Assembly: GCF_040712315.1 (NCBI RefSeq)
Contig: NC_134015.1
Coordinates: 13,226,945 to 13,290,944, forward strand
Length of the DNA: 64,000 bases
Reading direction: 5' to 3'
DNA from: Castanea sativa
Taxonomy: Eukaryota > Streptophyta > Magnoliopsida > Fagales > Fagaceae
How positions within the stretch are numbered: position 1 is the first letter of the stretch; each line of letters opens with the position of its first letter. Under the pieces are notes generated by a model. The model was given only the letters and a program-made list of their open reading frames with translations, had not been told where the DNA came from and made no database searches. This document shows, piece after piece, positions 1-13,100 of the stretch. The translations under genes were made by a program, and so were the position numbers.

Positions 1-1425
1 ACAAAATATAAATGATGAAATTATTCAACTTTACTTTAGGGGGGAATGCAACTACCCCGAACATAAATGAGGAAAGTGTTGCTTCGTCAATTTGTGTGTG
101 TGTGTGTGTTATGTGTGTGTAAAACAATATGTGTGTGTGTGTGTGTGTTTTTATTTTTATTTTAAAAAAAACACTTGAAACAATGTGTAAAAAAAAAATC
201 AACCTAAAAAAATTATGCATTAAACAATGAATTTTAGTTCAACAAATTGAATAAACCAAAAAAAAAAGTCTAGAAACACAACAAGAAGTCACGATATTTT
301 GACAATACCTTTATTTTTAGCTATTGTGGGTCCTATTCTGATATTTTATTATTTTATTTTAAAGTAATGTTATATCCACAATATTTTCATAATAAATCTT
401 AGGTGGTAAATTGCTATTAGTATTAAATTAGTCTAACCACTTTTAACCGTGTATTTAAAAATAAAATAAAATTCCAATTGAAGAAAATTATGCCTAAAAC
501 AATGAGTTTTGGCTTACTAAATTTGACTAAAAAAAAAAAAAAAGCCTAAGAACACAACAAAATGTCACACAAAAAAGAAGTTTAGGAATATAACAAAACG
601 TCACAACATTTTCGTAATATTTTTTATTTCCAGTTGTGGTAGGTCCCAGTTTGATATTTTATTATATAATTTTTACATCCATAGCATTTTCACAACGAAT
701 CTTAAGTAAAAAATTATTACTGGCTTTAAAATTATGCATTAAAAAAAAAAAGCAAAAAGACAATACAAGAAAATTGTGTGAAACGTACAGTGAATTTTGG
801 CTCAGCCAATTTGACTATATATACTAAAAAATAAGTCTAAGAATATAACAAAATATTAAAACATTTTTACAATACTTTTATTTTTAGGATCCGAATAGAT
901 ATATGTTTATTCTATTTGAGAGAAATAGTACATCTATAACATTTTCAGAACAAATTATAAATAATAAGTTGTTATTGGTTTTAAATTGAATCCATTACTG
1001 ATATCACTTTTTTATCCTTCAAAAATACCTTGCTACATAAAATTTGTTACAAAATTATTGTGAAAATATTGTTGACATAGCATTTCTTTTTATTTATTTT
1101 ATTTTGATCTATAAGGAACTGAGATCTCGCGATCGTGAAAATATTGTAACAAAAAGATGTTATAACATTTTCAAAATACATTTATTTTTAGTTATGATTG
1201 TTCTCAGTCTCTTATTTTATTATTTTATTTTGACATTTAAAAAATGGACACCTCAATAATTATGAAAATATTGTAAAAATTTGTTGTGTCAATGTAATTG
1301 TGTATGCACATATAATATTTAAAAGCACAAGCAAAACCAGCATATTGTGAAAAAAAAAAAGAAAAAAAAAAAAGGCCAATGAACAATGCAAATTATTTGT
1401 GAACATATTGTAAGAATTTGTTAAA
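1..1425. other. AT-rich intergenic DNA with MITE relics
   Basis: No supportable gene. Short GT runs lie near 100-150. Several degenerate stretches resemble each other, with phrases like 'acattttcacaacgaatctta' and 'attgtgaaaatattgttgacatagca' (about 290-450, 595-740, 850-990, 1030-1160). They resemble the Mutator-type MITE found intact at 45075-45264, so I read the region as old MITE debris. Confidence 0.4.
1290..1387. repeat. Left copy of a direct repeat flanking the solo LTR
   Basis: This stretch (tcaatgtaattgtgtatgcac... to ...gccaatgaacaatgc) is repeated at about 2199-2310 with mismatches. The two copies lie on either side of the solo LTR at 1431-2195. The repeat is much longer than the 5-bp target duplication, so the local duplication is separate from the LTR insertion. 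Confidence 0.55.
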
Positions 1426-1430
1426 TCAGT

Positions 1431-2195
1431 TGTGGGGGGTAAAAACTCTTGAATAAACATTTGAGCTTTGGGCCTGATTGGCTGGTACCAGTTTGATTTG
1501 ATCAGGGCCTCTATGCCCATAAGTCAATCCACATTGTAGTAGTCCGAGGAGGAGTGTCTCCTCGGACAGGTCCAACAATGACCCTAGGACTTGTTAAATG
1601 AGTTAGAGGCAGAACTCTGGAAGAACTGGTGGGTAAGAGGGTGATCCAAGCACCCTTTAGAAACAGAGACATGTGAGAAATATCTAAGGAAAAAGCTGCT
1701 ACCACCACATTAAAAGCCCTGCATCTACCTCCCTGGCCGCATTAATAGGGAAATGACCTCTGAAAAGTAGAATTTAGCCTTCCTGCTATTATTTGAAGAC
1801 TTCAAGAAGGTGGTGGATGGGACAAGTATCCAAGGGGAAGATTTATATGACACGTGGATAAACCAGTGAAGAAGAAAAAGTATATAAAGAAACGAGAGAG
1901 GAAAGAAAGGGGGATCTGCACTTTCTGCTGAGAGAAAACAGGAACTAAGAATTGTAAACTTTGGCATAGAAAGAGAATATATATACACATATCGTCCTCG
2001 GCTTTCGTCCGAGGAGGTCTTTTTGTCATATTCGTCTACCATTTGTTTAGATTGTGGCACTCTAGTCTGTTAATCAAATTTTCAACTTCCCGAATCTAGA
2101 TTTCAAATCCATTCTCTACAAGTTTTATTGTATAAGGCTCATTGGGCCCGAGCCCAACACTTGTTTTTGGGTCCGGGTACAATTGTGCACTTACA
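1431..2195 (+). mobile_element. Solo LTR of the gypsy family seen complete at 30372-41546
   Basis: The 765-bp unit starts TGTGGGGGG and ends GTGCACTTACA, flanked by perfect 5-bp target duplications TCAGT (1426-1430 and 2196-2200). Its sequence aligns along its length with the 763-bp LTRs of the complete element in the opposite orientation, including the 'gggcccaatgagcctta' block and the TCCGAGGA hairpin. No internal region remains, so it is a solo LTR left by LTR-LTR recombination. Minus-strand reading frames inside it look like chance ORFs. Confidence 0.85.
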
Positions 2196-2200
2196 TCAGT

Positions 2201-2690
2201 GTAACTGTACATACACATATAAATATTTAAAAGAAAAGACAAAAACAGCACAACCAAAACTGGCGTACTGTGGTTTGTGGGGAAAAAAAAAAAAAGCCTA
2301 ATGAACAATGTTGTGAAAGTGTTACGAAAAATGTTGTGGATGTAGCACTTCTTTTTTCATAATACATTTAGTTTTAGTTGTGGATGATTCTGGTATGATA
2401 TTTTATTTTAATCTATAAGGAATTAACATATTAACAGTTGCAAAAATATTGTGACAATTTATTATATTAATTAACAATTTTATATATAAAAAAAAGAGTG
2501 GAGAGGATATTACCCAGATAAAAAAGAAGAGAAAAAAGAAAAGAAAGCAATGGGGGGAAAAAAAAGGAGCAACTGTTCAAAACTTGGAAAAAAAAAAGTG
2601 ACTCACTAAACCAAAGCACTATTGTAGCTATAGTACTACAGTGCATGCGCACATTCGTGCTTTTATTAAAGAGAGAGAGAGAGAGAGAGA
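2201..2690. other. Non-coding AT-rich DNA with a (GA)n run
   Basis: Contains the second copy of the local direct repeat (about 2199-2310), MITE-like debris, and a GA microsatellite at about 2667-2690 that ends where homology with unit B begins. I see no gene here. Confidence 0.4.
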
Positions 2691-2900
2691 CTCCTATGAA
2701 TAACCCCTATTCTAATCGACTTAGGAAGTTCAATCATTAAATAAAAAAAATACCCTTTAACACTAAGAAATAAAATAAAATTCTATTTAACTAATAAGAC
2801 TTGAAATAAAATCCAATGGACTAATAGTAAAAAAATACAACTTCCTTCTAAAATTTAACAAACTAATTAAAATAAAATGATCTTCATGTTTCTCACATCA
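2690..2900. repeat. Fragment of a small LTR-like dispersed repeat
   Basis: The end 'cttgaaataaaatccaa...cacatca' matches the solo LTR at 57129-57617, and the same piece recurs in unit B at 44010-44220. It is truncated at its left side. This is a shared ancestral piece of both duplication units. Confidence 0.6.
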
Positions 2901-2994
2901 TCCATTTTCTTTCTTAACCATTTTTTTTAAGGAAAAAGCTAAAAATCTTTATTTAAAAAACTTAACCATAATTGATTATGAGTAAAGCATTAAA

Positions 2995-3238
2995 TTAAGA
3001 TGGACCATCTTTCATCCTTACTGACAAACTTGTGATATGATTATCATATCTAGTAAGATTATGAGTCATAAAATTACCTAATCTTTTAACATGAGATAAA
3101 CTTATCAAACTAAAGGCTTCTAAGAGGAGTTTAGCTTCATGGATTAGGTGACCAAAGGTGGTAAAGCATTCATCTTTGCTTTTCAAAGCTTTGATGATGA
3201 TCTTTGAATCTCCCTCTAAGATGATAGAGGAAGTGCCA
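2995..3238 (-). pseudogene. RNase H-like domain fragment, C-terminal part (LINE-type)
   Basis: The minus frame reads SSIILEGDSKIIIKALKSK, then a stretch with SHVKRLGN, which is the pattern of the plant RNase H domain (RVT_3 family) found at the 3' end of LINEs and in retro-derived fragments. The missing N-terminal portion lies 2.8 kb away at 6081-6200. The two halves were split by the solo LTR at 3239-6080, and joining them also shows a 1-nt frame change, so this is a dead copy. A parallel copy exists in unit B (44310-44551). Confidence 0.65.
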
Positions 3239-3416
3239 TTTAACACCCCAAAATCACAAATAATAAAAATCTATTCAATTTAGATAATCCATACAAATAT
3301 TAAATAGATGCGACCAGTAAATCTAAAATCTCATCACAATTGTCAAAGCTCTAATCCCACCGAAAATAAAAACATCCTAAGAAATAGTTCTCCAATACAA
3401 TATTTAATACCCTCAA

Positions 3417-3487
<71 letters not shown>
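3417..3487. repeat. (TAA)n microsatellite
   Basis: About 70 bp of uninterrupted AAT/TAA repeats inside the solo LTR. The unit B copy retains only a short ATAATAATGATAAT remnant near 44715. Confidence 0.95.
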
Positions 3488-3489
<2 letters not shown>

Positions 3490-4583
3490 TTCTCAAATCT
3501 AGAAAATAAATTGTAGCTATTGTCTTCCAAAAAACCTCTAAACCAATGATCCCTATAGTGTATCTGTAAGGGGAAATAAAAGGGGGGGTGGGGGATGAGA
3601 TAACTCAATAAGTAGAATTCACTAACATTTGGGTGTGGGAACAAATCTTTTAAATGAATGATCCACATAACAAAGTTATAGCTTACAAACCATCGATATT
3701 TTAACATCAAATATTTCATGTAAAAATATCATTATTTTGTGAGCAATCATGATATACCAACACCATCATATAAACAATTCCCTAAGCTTTTCTCGTGATC
3801 AACGCTTACATCCCGTTAACAGGATTGTGTTGTCCCCTTTTCGGGACTGGAACCCCCTTTTTATCTCCTTTCTTAAGGGCGGCTCCTTTGGAACCTAAAG
3901 GTGCACTCCCTTGCTAAGGAGCTCCTTTTTCGAATCTTCAATGGTATACTCATTTGCTAATGAGCTACCAAATGTGCATTGTCCCCTTTCTAGGATTGTC
4001 TCTTACTAAGGACTAACTACAGTATAACTATCCCTTACTAAGGACTAAATACAATACTGAGCTTTTAATCATGACTTGCCATAGGGTTCAATCAAATTTC
4101 AAGTGCTCACAAATACAAAGATTTATCCATATATACAAATTTAAACAAGTTCGGGTCATCCCGCAAGTTTTTCATATAACAAATAGTTAATGTTTCCATA
4201 CAATATCCACATCAAATATTTATAGAATATCAATGTATTTCTTGTTGTAAGCATAGTTTGATAGTCAAAAATGATTTTTGGGAAAACCCCCAAATTAGTA
4301 AATACCACTTACCTCTTTATTTGCAAAATGAAATCGACCACCCTTGAGCCATAATAAATCCATAGAATTAGAACCTAGCAACACCAAAATATAGGTCCAT
4401 TAATTTATACAAATTTCCCACTTAAAAATCTGTTTTCATTCTTAAACAATGTAATTCTAGACAACACTAACATTTTCAAAATTTTCCATTTATTTACTTA
4501 ACTATCCAATTCACTTTTAGCTTTGATCCGATTGTTCTATTTCACATATTTTCACTATCTATTAATCCGCATGATTGTACTAC

Positions 4584-4843
4584 TTTTTTTTTTTTTTTTT
4601 TTGGGTAAGAAGGAAATACAAAAAAACAAGCAGAACCAAGAAGGGAAGAGAATAGCAGAGATGGTCCTGTTGACAAACAAGCCATTTCTGTCTGATCTTA
4701 ACAGTTCCAAAAGATCCATAGGCAGATCTTGATACACAATAAAAGGTCTCTCTTGAACAGCCCTTATTCTAGCCAAACAATCAGCACACGAGTTGGCTTC
4801 CCGGTAACAATGCATGATTCGTACATGAGGGATTTGGGAGGCG
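4584..4843 (-). mobile_element. 5'-truncated LINE insertion with RNase H tail
   Basis: Flanked by a perfect 12-bp target duplication TGATTGTACTAC (4572-4583 and 4844-4855). The left edge is a poly(T) run, which is the poly(A) tail on the minus strand. The minus frame reads HCYREANSCADCLARI, then a short leucine-rich tail, the C-terminal pattern of LINE RNase H domains. It is absent from the unit B copy of the same solo LTR, so it is either younger than the duplication or was deleted in B. Confidence 0.85.
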
Positions 4844-6080
4844 TGATTGTACTACAACTCTATGGAACTTTAGTATGTCATTACGTGTCTAGCCATCGTA
4901 TATAGTCTACTACTATTCTTTAGAAGCTACATAGAATTCATAATTGATCAAATCCAATAGCCTAGAGAGGACCATTCCATGACATATGTATGGCTATATG
5001 CACTTTGTCAGGTCTAATATAATAACAATCATATGATACCTTTTCCCATTTATATAGTGACAAGATTAGATTGATAAAGCCAATGCCTATTTCTCTATTA
5101 GGTACCAAAATAATTCATGCACAAACCTATGTCTTCCTACAAGAGGAAAAATTTTTGCATGCGCATGGCGCATGAGATACTCTCTCTTTCTATAAGAGTG
5201 GGGACAAATACTAGAACTCGAATAATTTCAACTTTCTAAAATTACGGTAAAAACAAAATCATACCTCAAATTTCAACCTCTTATTTATATACAAGCTTAT
5301 GTGTTACTAATTAGAAAAAGATAATTCAAAAGTCAGTTATGAGTAGTTGAAACCTACTAGTTACATTAGTTTGTATGCTTCATGTAGTAAAACGTGTAAT
5401 ACTTTTAGTATTTCTCTTTTTTTTTTTATATATAATTATTATGGGAGAATGTATTTAATTTTAAAAACCATACATTTTACTACTACACTCATCACACACG
5501 TTTTGCACGTGTAATAATGCTCTTTTTATTTATTTGTTTTTGTTTTATAGTGTTATAATGTTTTAAAGTGATATATAAATAACCGTTTGTATTTTTTTTT
5601 TTTTAAGGAAAGAGGTAAGCTAACATTGAATAATTTTTAAAAATGAGATAGATATAATGTCCTAAGTTTTAGGCTAAATGGAGAAGGCAATAGAAAATGC
5701 CTAAAATTTAGAAATAGTAAATTACTCTTTTAATCGGTTTGTATTTTTTAATTTAAAATTATTTAACTAAAAGATGGGTATTTAAAGAGTTTAAGAATTT
5801 GTGTGATGGTATTTTAGTATGCAAAATGTTGAAATTCAAACAGGAAATCATGTTATTAATAGTATAAGATACGTATAGCTCAAGAGATAAAATGCTAGAA
5901 TTTTTAAGCTTATTAAGGCCCATATATTAACTTATGCTATCTCATTTGAGCCTCTTGTTTCATAGTAATTATCTTATTTAAATATCTTAGACCCAAATCA
6001 ATTAAATCTATTTAATTGTGGGCTTCCTTTTTAATTTATGTATATGAAATAAATTAGTAATAAAATTATGGGGTGTTACA

Positions 6081-6230
6081 TGCCAATCTTGAGCAAAAGT
6101 AAGAGCTCTGACAGCAGCCATTGCTTCAACTTGATCCACTGTCTGAGGAAGAACTTTCTCTGCCAGAGAAGCTAGAAGATGGAGGTGCTGAAGACTTGAA
6201 GGGGAGACTTCTAGTAAAATCATGCAGAAC
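6081..6230 (-). pseudogene. RNase H-like domain fragment, N-terminal part
   Basis: The minus frame contains LPQTVDQVEAMAAVRALTFA, the alanine-rich helix of plant RNase H (RVT_3) domains that precedes the ILEGDS strand. The continuation is at 2995-3238, beyond the inserted solo LTR. Duplicated in unit B at 46088-46235. Confidence 0.65.
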
Positions 6231-7026
6231 CCTCATTCCGTTAGGGATGACTTGATCATTGGGATATACGGTGTTGCTTGTTCTTAATTTGAATATGATG
6301 CATAGGTTCAAATTTAATTTTCTAGGAAGTGCAACCATTAGTTAACTCATTCAATAAACCCCAGCTTTCAGATCAAAATTGTTAACAACTGGACATGGTA
6401 TTCTGATTTGATTTATGTGAAATGATAACGAGTGTCCTTAGAGAATTGGTTAATAATTTAATTTTGGAAAGTTTTAACATCACTTTTATAGAAAATGAAA
6501 AAAATTGTCAAAACATTAATTGCTTTTTTTTTTCTCATAAAAACTTTCTTTAACCGAATTGTTAACCAATGTCCTAAGAACACTCGTTAGCATGACCCTT
6601 GATTTATGAGACACAATCTCCACTCTGGACCAAAATTGACTAAATTTAATTTTATACCGAAGGAAAAACCAGAACAAGTACGTATCAAACTTTAAAGCTA
6701 TACATTCTGTTCCTAGAGTAAGGGATGAATTTCACAAGATAACTGCTTTAATTAAATATGATTATAGATACCTTTTGAGATCAGCCTAGAGTTTGGTTGA
6801 TTTTGTGTTAAGAAAAAAATGTGTATACTGTATAAACAGTCTCTTTTGTTCTTTTTTCCTTTTTGTTGAGAAAAAATAGACAGTCTTCAACTGAACAGAA
6901 ACATATGCATCCTGGAATATGTCCTCTCAAGTGGTGTGCAATTGTGCATAGAGGTGTCTCAAAGGTGTTATAGTGTTACGCATCAGACACTGACTGCAAC
7001 TTAGAATTTGGTCTATAGCTATAGCC
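6231..7026. other. 3' flank of gene A, no gene seen
   Basis: AT-rich sequence shared with unit B (46236-47065). No coding frame or RNA gene can be supported. Confidence 0.4.
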
Positions 7027-7032
7027 TTTATT
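7027..7032 (-). promoter_or_regulatory. Candidate polyadenylation signal AATAAA, gene A
   Basis: AATAAA on the minus strand about 100 nt downstream of the TAA stop of gene A. It is conserved at the same place in gene B (47066-47071). Confidence 0.5.
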
Positions 7033-7129
7033 CAGAACAAAAATGACATTGTACCTTATCTTTTTTCCATGGGAAAAAAGAAATAATTGAATGAATTTAA
7101 GACAACAATATACCTCTCCAAACCATTTT

Positions 7130-10100
7130 TTAGGTCTCAAATGCTGGAACTTCAGTAGGAGCATACATTGCTTTATACAATGTTCTATCAACAATACTCC
7201 TGTAAGGATCCTCCTCCCGCTTCTCAATCAAGAATGCCATATTGCGTTCGACCTCAGCTTTTACCTGCAAGTACAATTGGTTTGCAACTTGTTTGTCCTT
7301 CAAAATATCTTCCCTTCCCTTTGTTTTTATGGGCTTCCCGAACAAATAATAGAAGCGGCCAGGTATCTTGGGTACCATCAATGGAAAAGAGAGGTTTGGG
7401 TTGGCAACCTCCCCCTTTGTTTCATCCCTAAAAATCCAAGCATATTCCATCATTAGATCCTATAATTGAAAAGTGGCTAGCATCTCTAGTTTTTGGAATT
7501 TTACAGGAGTACAATTGTAATAAAATTATATAATTACTTGGGAGAGTAATTACCTCACTTTCATCGTATTTTGGCTGATAGCTTCTCTGATTAAATCATT
7601 AACCACTGGGATCTTAATTAGATCGTTGTAATCAAGAAGCATCTGCCATGGTTGATAAACATAAAAGCACAAACCCAAAGCAAGTAGGATGTTAATTGCA
7701 ATATCAAGCTCAATAAAAGAGAAAAACAATATGAGGATGGTTTTCAAAATCAATTTTGTAAAATATGTGTGTGTGTGTATGTGTGTGTGTATATATATAT
7801 ATTAAATTGTGTATTTGAGAATTTTTTTTTAAAAATTCATTACTTTCCAACCATCAAAGTAGTAGTACTACAGTGTATTTTCGTAGTTAACCCAAAATTC
7901 CAGGTTTTATTAACTTGTATTTGATTACTGCTCAAGCTAGTCCATGATTATGGACCTCACTGATCTTTCTTTCACTACATGTATAATTAACTTTCTGTTC
8001 TGTAGTGAGTACCATCTTAATCCCTTTAGTTAACCAAAACCAGGCTCATTCCTATACTCTGGAATTCAAACTCCCAAACTTCACGAAAACTCAAATAAAC
8101 CATAAAAGTAGCATTTAAAAACATTCATCTCTAAAGTATAAATTTCGAAAACATAAAAAAGGAAAAAAAAGAAAAAACGATGATATAAACATAAGATGCA
8201 AAACATATTAATATTTCACCATCAGAAAGAGGCTCTTATACTAAAAGCATAGGACTAGTTAGATGCGCAAAAGCACAAGCTTACTTCTGCTACATCATCT
8301 TCTCCCACAGCTCCAAATGGTACAATTGTGGCCCCAAACCGTGCTGCCATTCTCACAAATTCCTGCTGGTCAGGCCAAAATAACTTGTATTCTTCTCCCT
8401 AGCAATATAAAAGCACCATAACTGTTGGAATAAAGTTTAGACATACATATATATATATATAGATATAGCCCTTGCTAAACAAAAAAAAAAGATTTAGGGC
8501 AACAAGGACCTCTAATAACATTTAAATCCTCTCTCAATGACAGACTACTCACACAAACAAAGGTTGAAGGACATATTAGTGTAACAGATGTATCTACCTT
8601 GCATATAACTTTAGTGAACCATGGCATCAACAGAGTGTACATTAGGTGATTACTTCCAATTATAAAATAACAAATGGATTGAATGTCCCAGCAATCTGCC
8701 TTGCTTATAACATTCAGAAATAAATGAACAGACAGCCACAACCAGTAAGAGCTGTTGGAGACAACTTTATATTGTTTCACTCGTACAAGCAAGACAAGAT
8801 AAAAATTTGGAAAGTAAATGATAAAGCAGATTTATGAGTACAATAGCTGACAGTTACAAAATGTATTGTTCTTTAGTTGCAGTAAAGCAGGTGAAATGAA
8901 ACACAAGGAACTTGACAGACCTTGTAATGCAGAGCCTCACGTGACCCACCAGGATAAAGAAGCACATGTGATTTTGTTGAAAGCAATTTGAAAAAATTGC
9001 TTCCAGTAACAGGTACTGCACCAAACACTTTCACCCAATCAGTTATAGAAAATTCAGAAGATGAACTCTCAAACATCCTCGAAAACAACATGGGATGTGC
9101 TAAGCCACGAATCATAACGTTCTTCTCCCTTAAGAATCCTTCAGCAAGTGAAGGGAGTTCCAGTCCAAAAAACATGTGATTACCAACTAATAACACAGGA
9201 CCTTCACTTGGAACACCTGCAAGACCTTTCATTATCTTTCCATCTTCCAAAGTTGAGAACAGTATCGGATCAGTAGCAATGCGAAACAACCTACCATTAA
9301 TGCAATTTTAATATCAATCTTCAATTTAGCATGGCCACAGATATCTGATAGAATCAACTTAAACAGGCTGCAGGGCAACCAAAGCCCAAAGACAGGTAGG
9401 ACTAGTTGCTTGCATTTCACAGTCTGCCCAATCAGGGTTTTAGACTGAGGTTCTTAGAATTCAAAACTAAGTTTATCAAAAAGTTGGTTCAAATTATGAA
9501 AGTACAGGAAAATAACTATAGGTGATTTCTTCAGTCTGTAAATTGTCTGCTCTCAGTGTGTGAGATCATGTCATCGTATATACAAGCAATAATAGAACTA
9601 ATCAGCATAAATGGAATTTTATCATTTGTGTAAACTATTAACAAAAACTAAAAGCTTTTTATCAAAACAAAAGATGAGCATGATGGTGATGGTGATGGTG
9701 ATGGTGATGGTGATGATGAAAAGATCAGATAAGCAAAATAAATTGATGTCAAGTCTTGGACATGCTACTTTGGCTCTGCGATGTTAGAATTTAAGTGAAA
9801 AATAGTGGAATAAGAGTTAGATTTCATGTAAGGCAGAAAGGAAGGTGATGATAAAAAAGGAGAATGGGAGATGTACATAGCATATTGTTTACGGATTGCA
9901 GGAAGGGAACAAATGTTTTTTTTTCCTCAATCATATGTTTGGTTTAATATTGTGGGCCTATTTCTGATGCATGATCATAAAATGAAGCCAACAGTTTTAG
10001 GGGTTGCTAGAGAGGGTAGGTGAGGGCCCCATGACCCCATGACTGCATTACCACACATGCTATATCATTCATTATAATTGACTTAAACATGAACATGAGA

Positions 10101-13100
10101 GTATATTTACATATTCACAGATTTTATTGTGCTTTTCAACTTGCATTTTCCAGTATCTCTAAAACTAAAACATCTTTAATTACATATTTCAGTGATGCCT
10201 CTGAAGTTTATATTTGCAATTAGACCAACATTAACTAGTTGATTATGCAATAATTCTTTTTAGACTAAACTTAAAAGACAAGGATTAATATTATACCATA
10301 TAGTTTCAAAAAATCTCTTCATGGAAACAACTCTGGACATAAAAAATGAAAATAAAAATAAGAAAGAGGATAGAATAATCTTAAATATGAAAAGGGTTCT
10401 TTGGAAAGAGAGGGGGAACAGTCATCAAAATCATTTTCTTTTAGTAAGAATTATCCAAACTTAATACCCAAGCATATGGAAAAATATCATGTTTTCCATA
10501 TGAATGTAACTCACTCCCTGGGACTCATAATAAAAGCCCAAAGCTAAAAGATTTCACTTGCTGGTGCCACCCAACCATTGAGATTAATACGCAAAGGACT
10601 TCCAAACCTATGAAGCATGAATACCAACACGAGATGACCAAAGACATGGCAATATGTCATTTCTAAATAAAACTAGGGTACGGCAAGGTAGGGATATGGC
10701 AATTAATTTATTGTTTACTATTTATTTTTACATATTTTATATATTTTAAGCATATTGCATATTTAGCATTGATCTTAAGCTGATTTCCTTTAAATCTTTG
10801 TTTGATTAGATGTTAACATTGGGGTTTTTTTCACTGTGTTCATTGTTAGATATGATTGATTTGCGTACCTTGCAAAGTTGAATTTCTTGTTCCCATCATA
10901 CACTCCCTGTGTACTCGGGTTCTTTCATCAATAAAATATCTTTACTTATCAAACAGGTTAACAAATATTAGTTCAAACTTTCGTCATAGGTCAATGTTAT
11001 TTCTCTAATAATAAATATGTCAGCATAAGACCTATAATGTAAAAAACCTAACTAATCAATTGGCTAATTGATCAAAACTACTATATGTTTGGCAGCAAAT
11101 AGGCTTACCAAGCCTGCCAAAGCTGTATATATGATTGAATGCATTAAGATGAAGCTAAGCAATTGTTTACCAAAAAAAAAAGAAATGAACCATGTTTTAC
11201 TATTAAAGTTGTCCATAAAAATTAATTACAATGAAAGTCAAATAAATATAGCCAAATTCTTACCAACAAAAGAAAATAAAAAGGTTCCAGCACTATTGTG
11301 GGTTTTAAAAGCTAGTTTATATTGTTGGGTTATAGATTGACCTCGGTTAATAAATTCAAATATTCAAGTTGATTAATTAGGTCAAATTACATGCAAATCG
11401 TGGAGGCACTAACAAATCACCAAATAAACTAATGTGCAACAGAAATTAAATAACACGGTGATTTGTTGACGAATAAGGAAAACCTTCGCAATACGAAAAC
11501 CCCATCGGGTGAATTTCAGGTCACCACTCCCAAGAATCCACTAATCAAGAACAAGCAGTTACAAGTATAAGAATCTTACCACTACCCCGAACTATCCCAA
11601 AATACCAACCTACAGATAAACCTTTACTCCAATCCCCAATTGGACTTGATCTTGTAGAGACTTCTCTCTATGCACGGATCCTAGTACGTGACTAACTCTT
11701 TTACACGAATCCAAGTACGTAACTAACTCCACAGCAACTCTTTGATTGTTGTAGTTGATTTGCAGCAACTTCACGTAGAGACACCAAAAAGATCTTCAAT
11801 ATTGGACTAACATAGACACAACCAATATTATAAGTGTATGAGTAGTTGGAGACAACTTTATATTATTTCACCTGTACAGGCAAGACAAAATACAAAATTT
11901 GGAAGTAAATAATAATTGAGCAGATTTAGGAGCAAAAAAATTGACAGTCACAGAATCAATGGTTCTATAGTTGTAAAGTAGGTGAAACTAAACACAAGGA
12001 ACTTTGACAGACCTTGTAATGCAGAGCCTCACGTGAACCACCAGGATAAAGAAGCACATGTGATTTTGTTGAAAGCAATTTGAAAAGATTGCTTGGGATA
12101 ATAGGAACTGCGCCAAACACTCTCATCCAATCACTTAAAGAAAAATCAGAGATGAACTCTCGGCTGTCCTCAATACAACATGGGATGTGCTAAGCCACGA
12201 ACCATAATATTCTTCTCCCTTAAGAATCCTTCAGCAACTGAAGAGAGTTCAACTCCCATCAACATGTGATAACCAACTAATATCACAGGACCTTCATTTG
12301 GAACCCCGGCAAGACCCTTAACTATCTTTCCATCTTCCAAAGTTGAGAACAGTATTGAACCAGAAGCCAAGCGAAGCAACCTACCATCAATGCAATTCTA
12401 ATATCAAGCTTCAACTTCACATGGTGATAGATATCAGAAGGATACAACTTAAACAGGCTGGAGAGCAACCAAAGCCCTAAGAATAGGAATACGAGAAGCA
12501 AGCTGCAGGCTGCCCAATCAGGACTTTAGACCAAGGTTCTTAAAATCCAAACTAATCCATACTTGTTTATCAACAAGTTGGTTCAGAAATTATGGATTCA
12601 CTGGCAAATTACGACTGGGGATTTCTTTGGTCTGTTAAGATCGACTACTCTCTATGTGTGAGATCATGTCATCACATCCAAAAAATAATAAAACCAATCA
12701 GCATAAATGGAATTTAATCATTTGTGTACTTTAAAGAAAACTAAACTCTTTTCGTCAAAACAAAGATGAACATGATTGTGATGAACAATGGGATAAACAC
12801 AATAAATGTTTGTCAAATCTCAGACATGACATTTTTGCCCTGCAACATTAGAATTAAAGTGAAAATTAGTGGAATAGGACTATAGGAGTTACATTCCACA
12901 TAAAGCAGAAAGAGGAGGGATGAGTAAGAGAATGGGAGAAAAATTTGTTTTCGATCATATGTTGGACTTAAGATTGTGGGTATTTCTGATGCATGATCAA
13001 CAAGATTGACACAAAAGTTTCGGGGTTACACAAGGGGTTGGGTGAGGGCCCCATGACTGCATTAGTTATAGGCTTATAGCAGACTTGCTTTATCATTCAC

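Larger units (their letters stand above)
3239..6080. mobile_element. Large solo LTR (2.84 kb) splitting an RNase H relic
   Basis: The left end is TTTAACACCCC (TGTAACACCCC with one change) and the right end is GGGGTGTTACA. The 5-bp target duplication TGCCA lies at 3234-3238 and 6081-6085. Terminal sequences of this kind and a multi-kilobase LTR are typical of plant Ty3/gypsy elements. No coding domains are visible inside. The unit B copy (44557-46087) occupies the same site, so the insertion predates the segmental duplication. The copy contains a TAA microsatellite and a LINE insertion. Confidence 0.75.

Noticed and set aside
1511..2060. Minus-strand frames of 65-111 codons
   Set aside because: They lie within the solo LTR, lack domain motifs and are broken in related LTRs.
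7091..7456. Plus-strand frames of 87-121 codons
   Set aside because: Antisense shadow of exon 13 of gene A. The minus strand carries the conserved protein. The same applies at 47127-47496.
12013..12380. Functional mutually exclusive exon 10
   Set aside because: Two single-base losses shift the frame, so it cannot replace exon 10 in a full-length protein.
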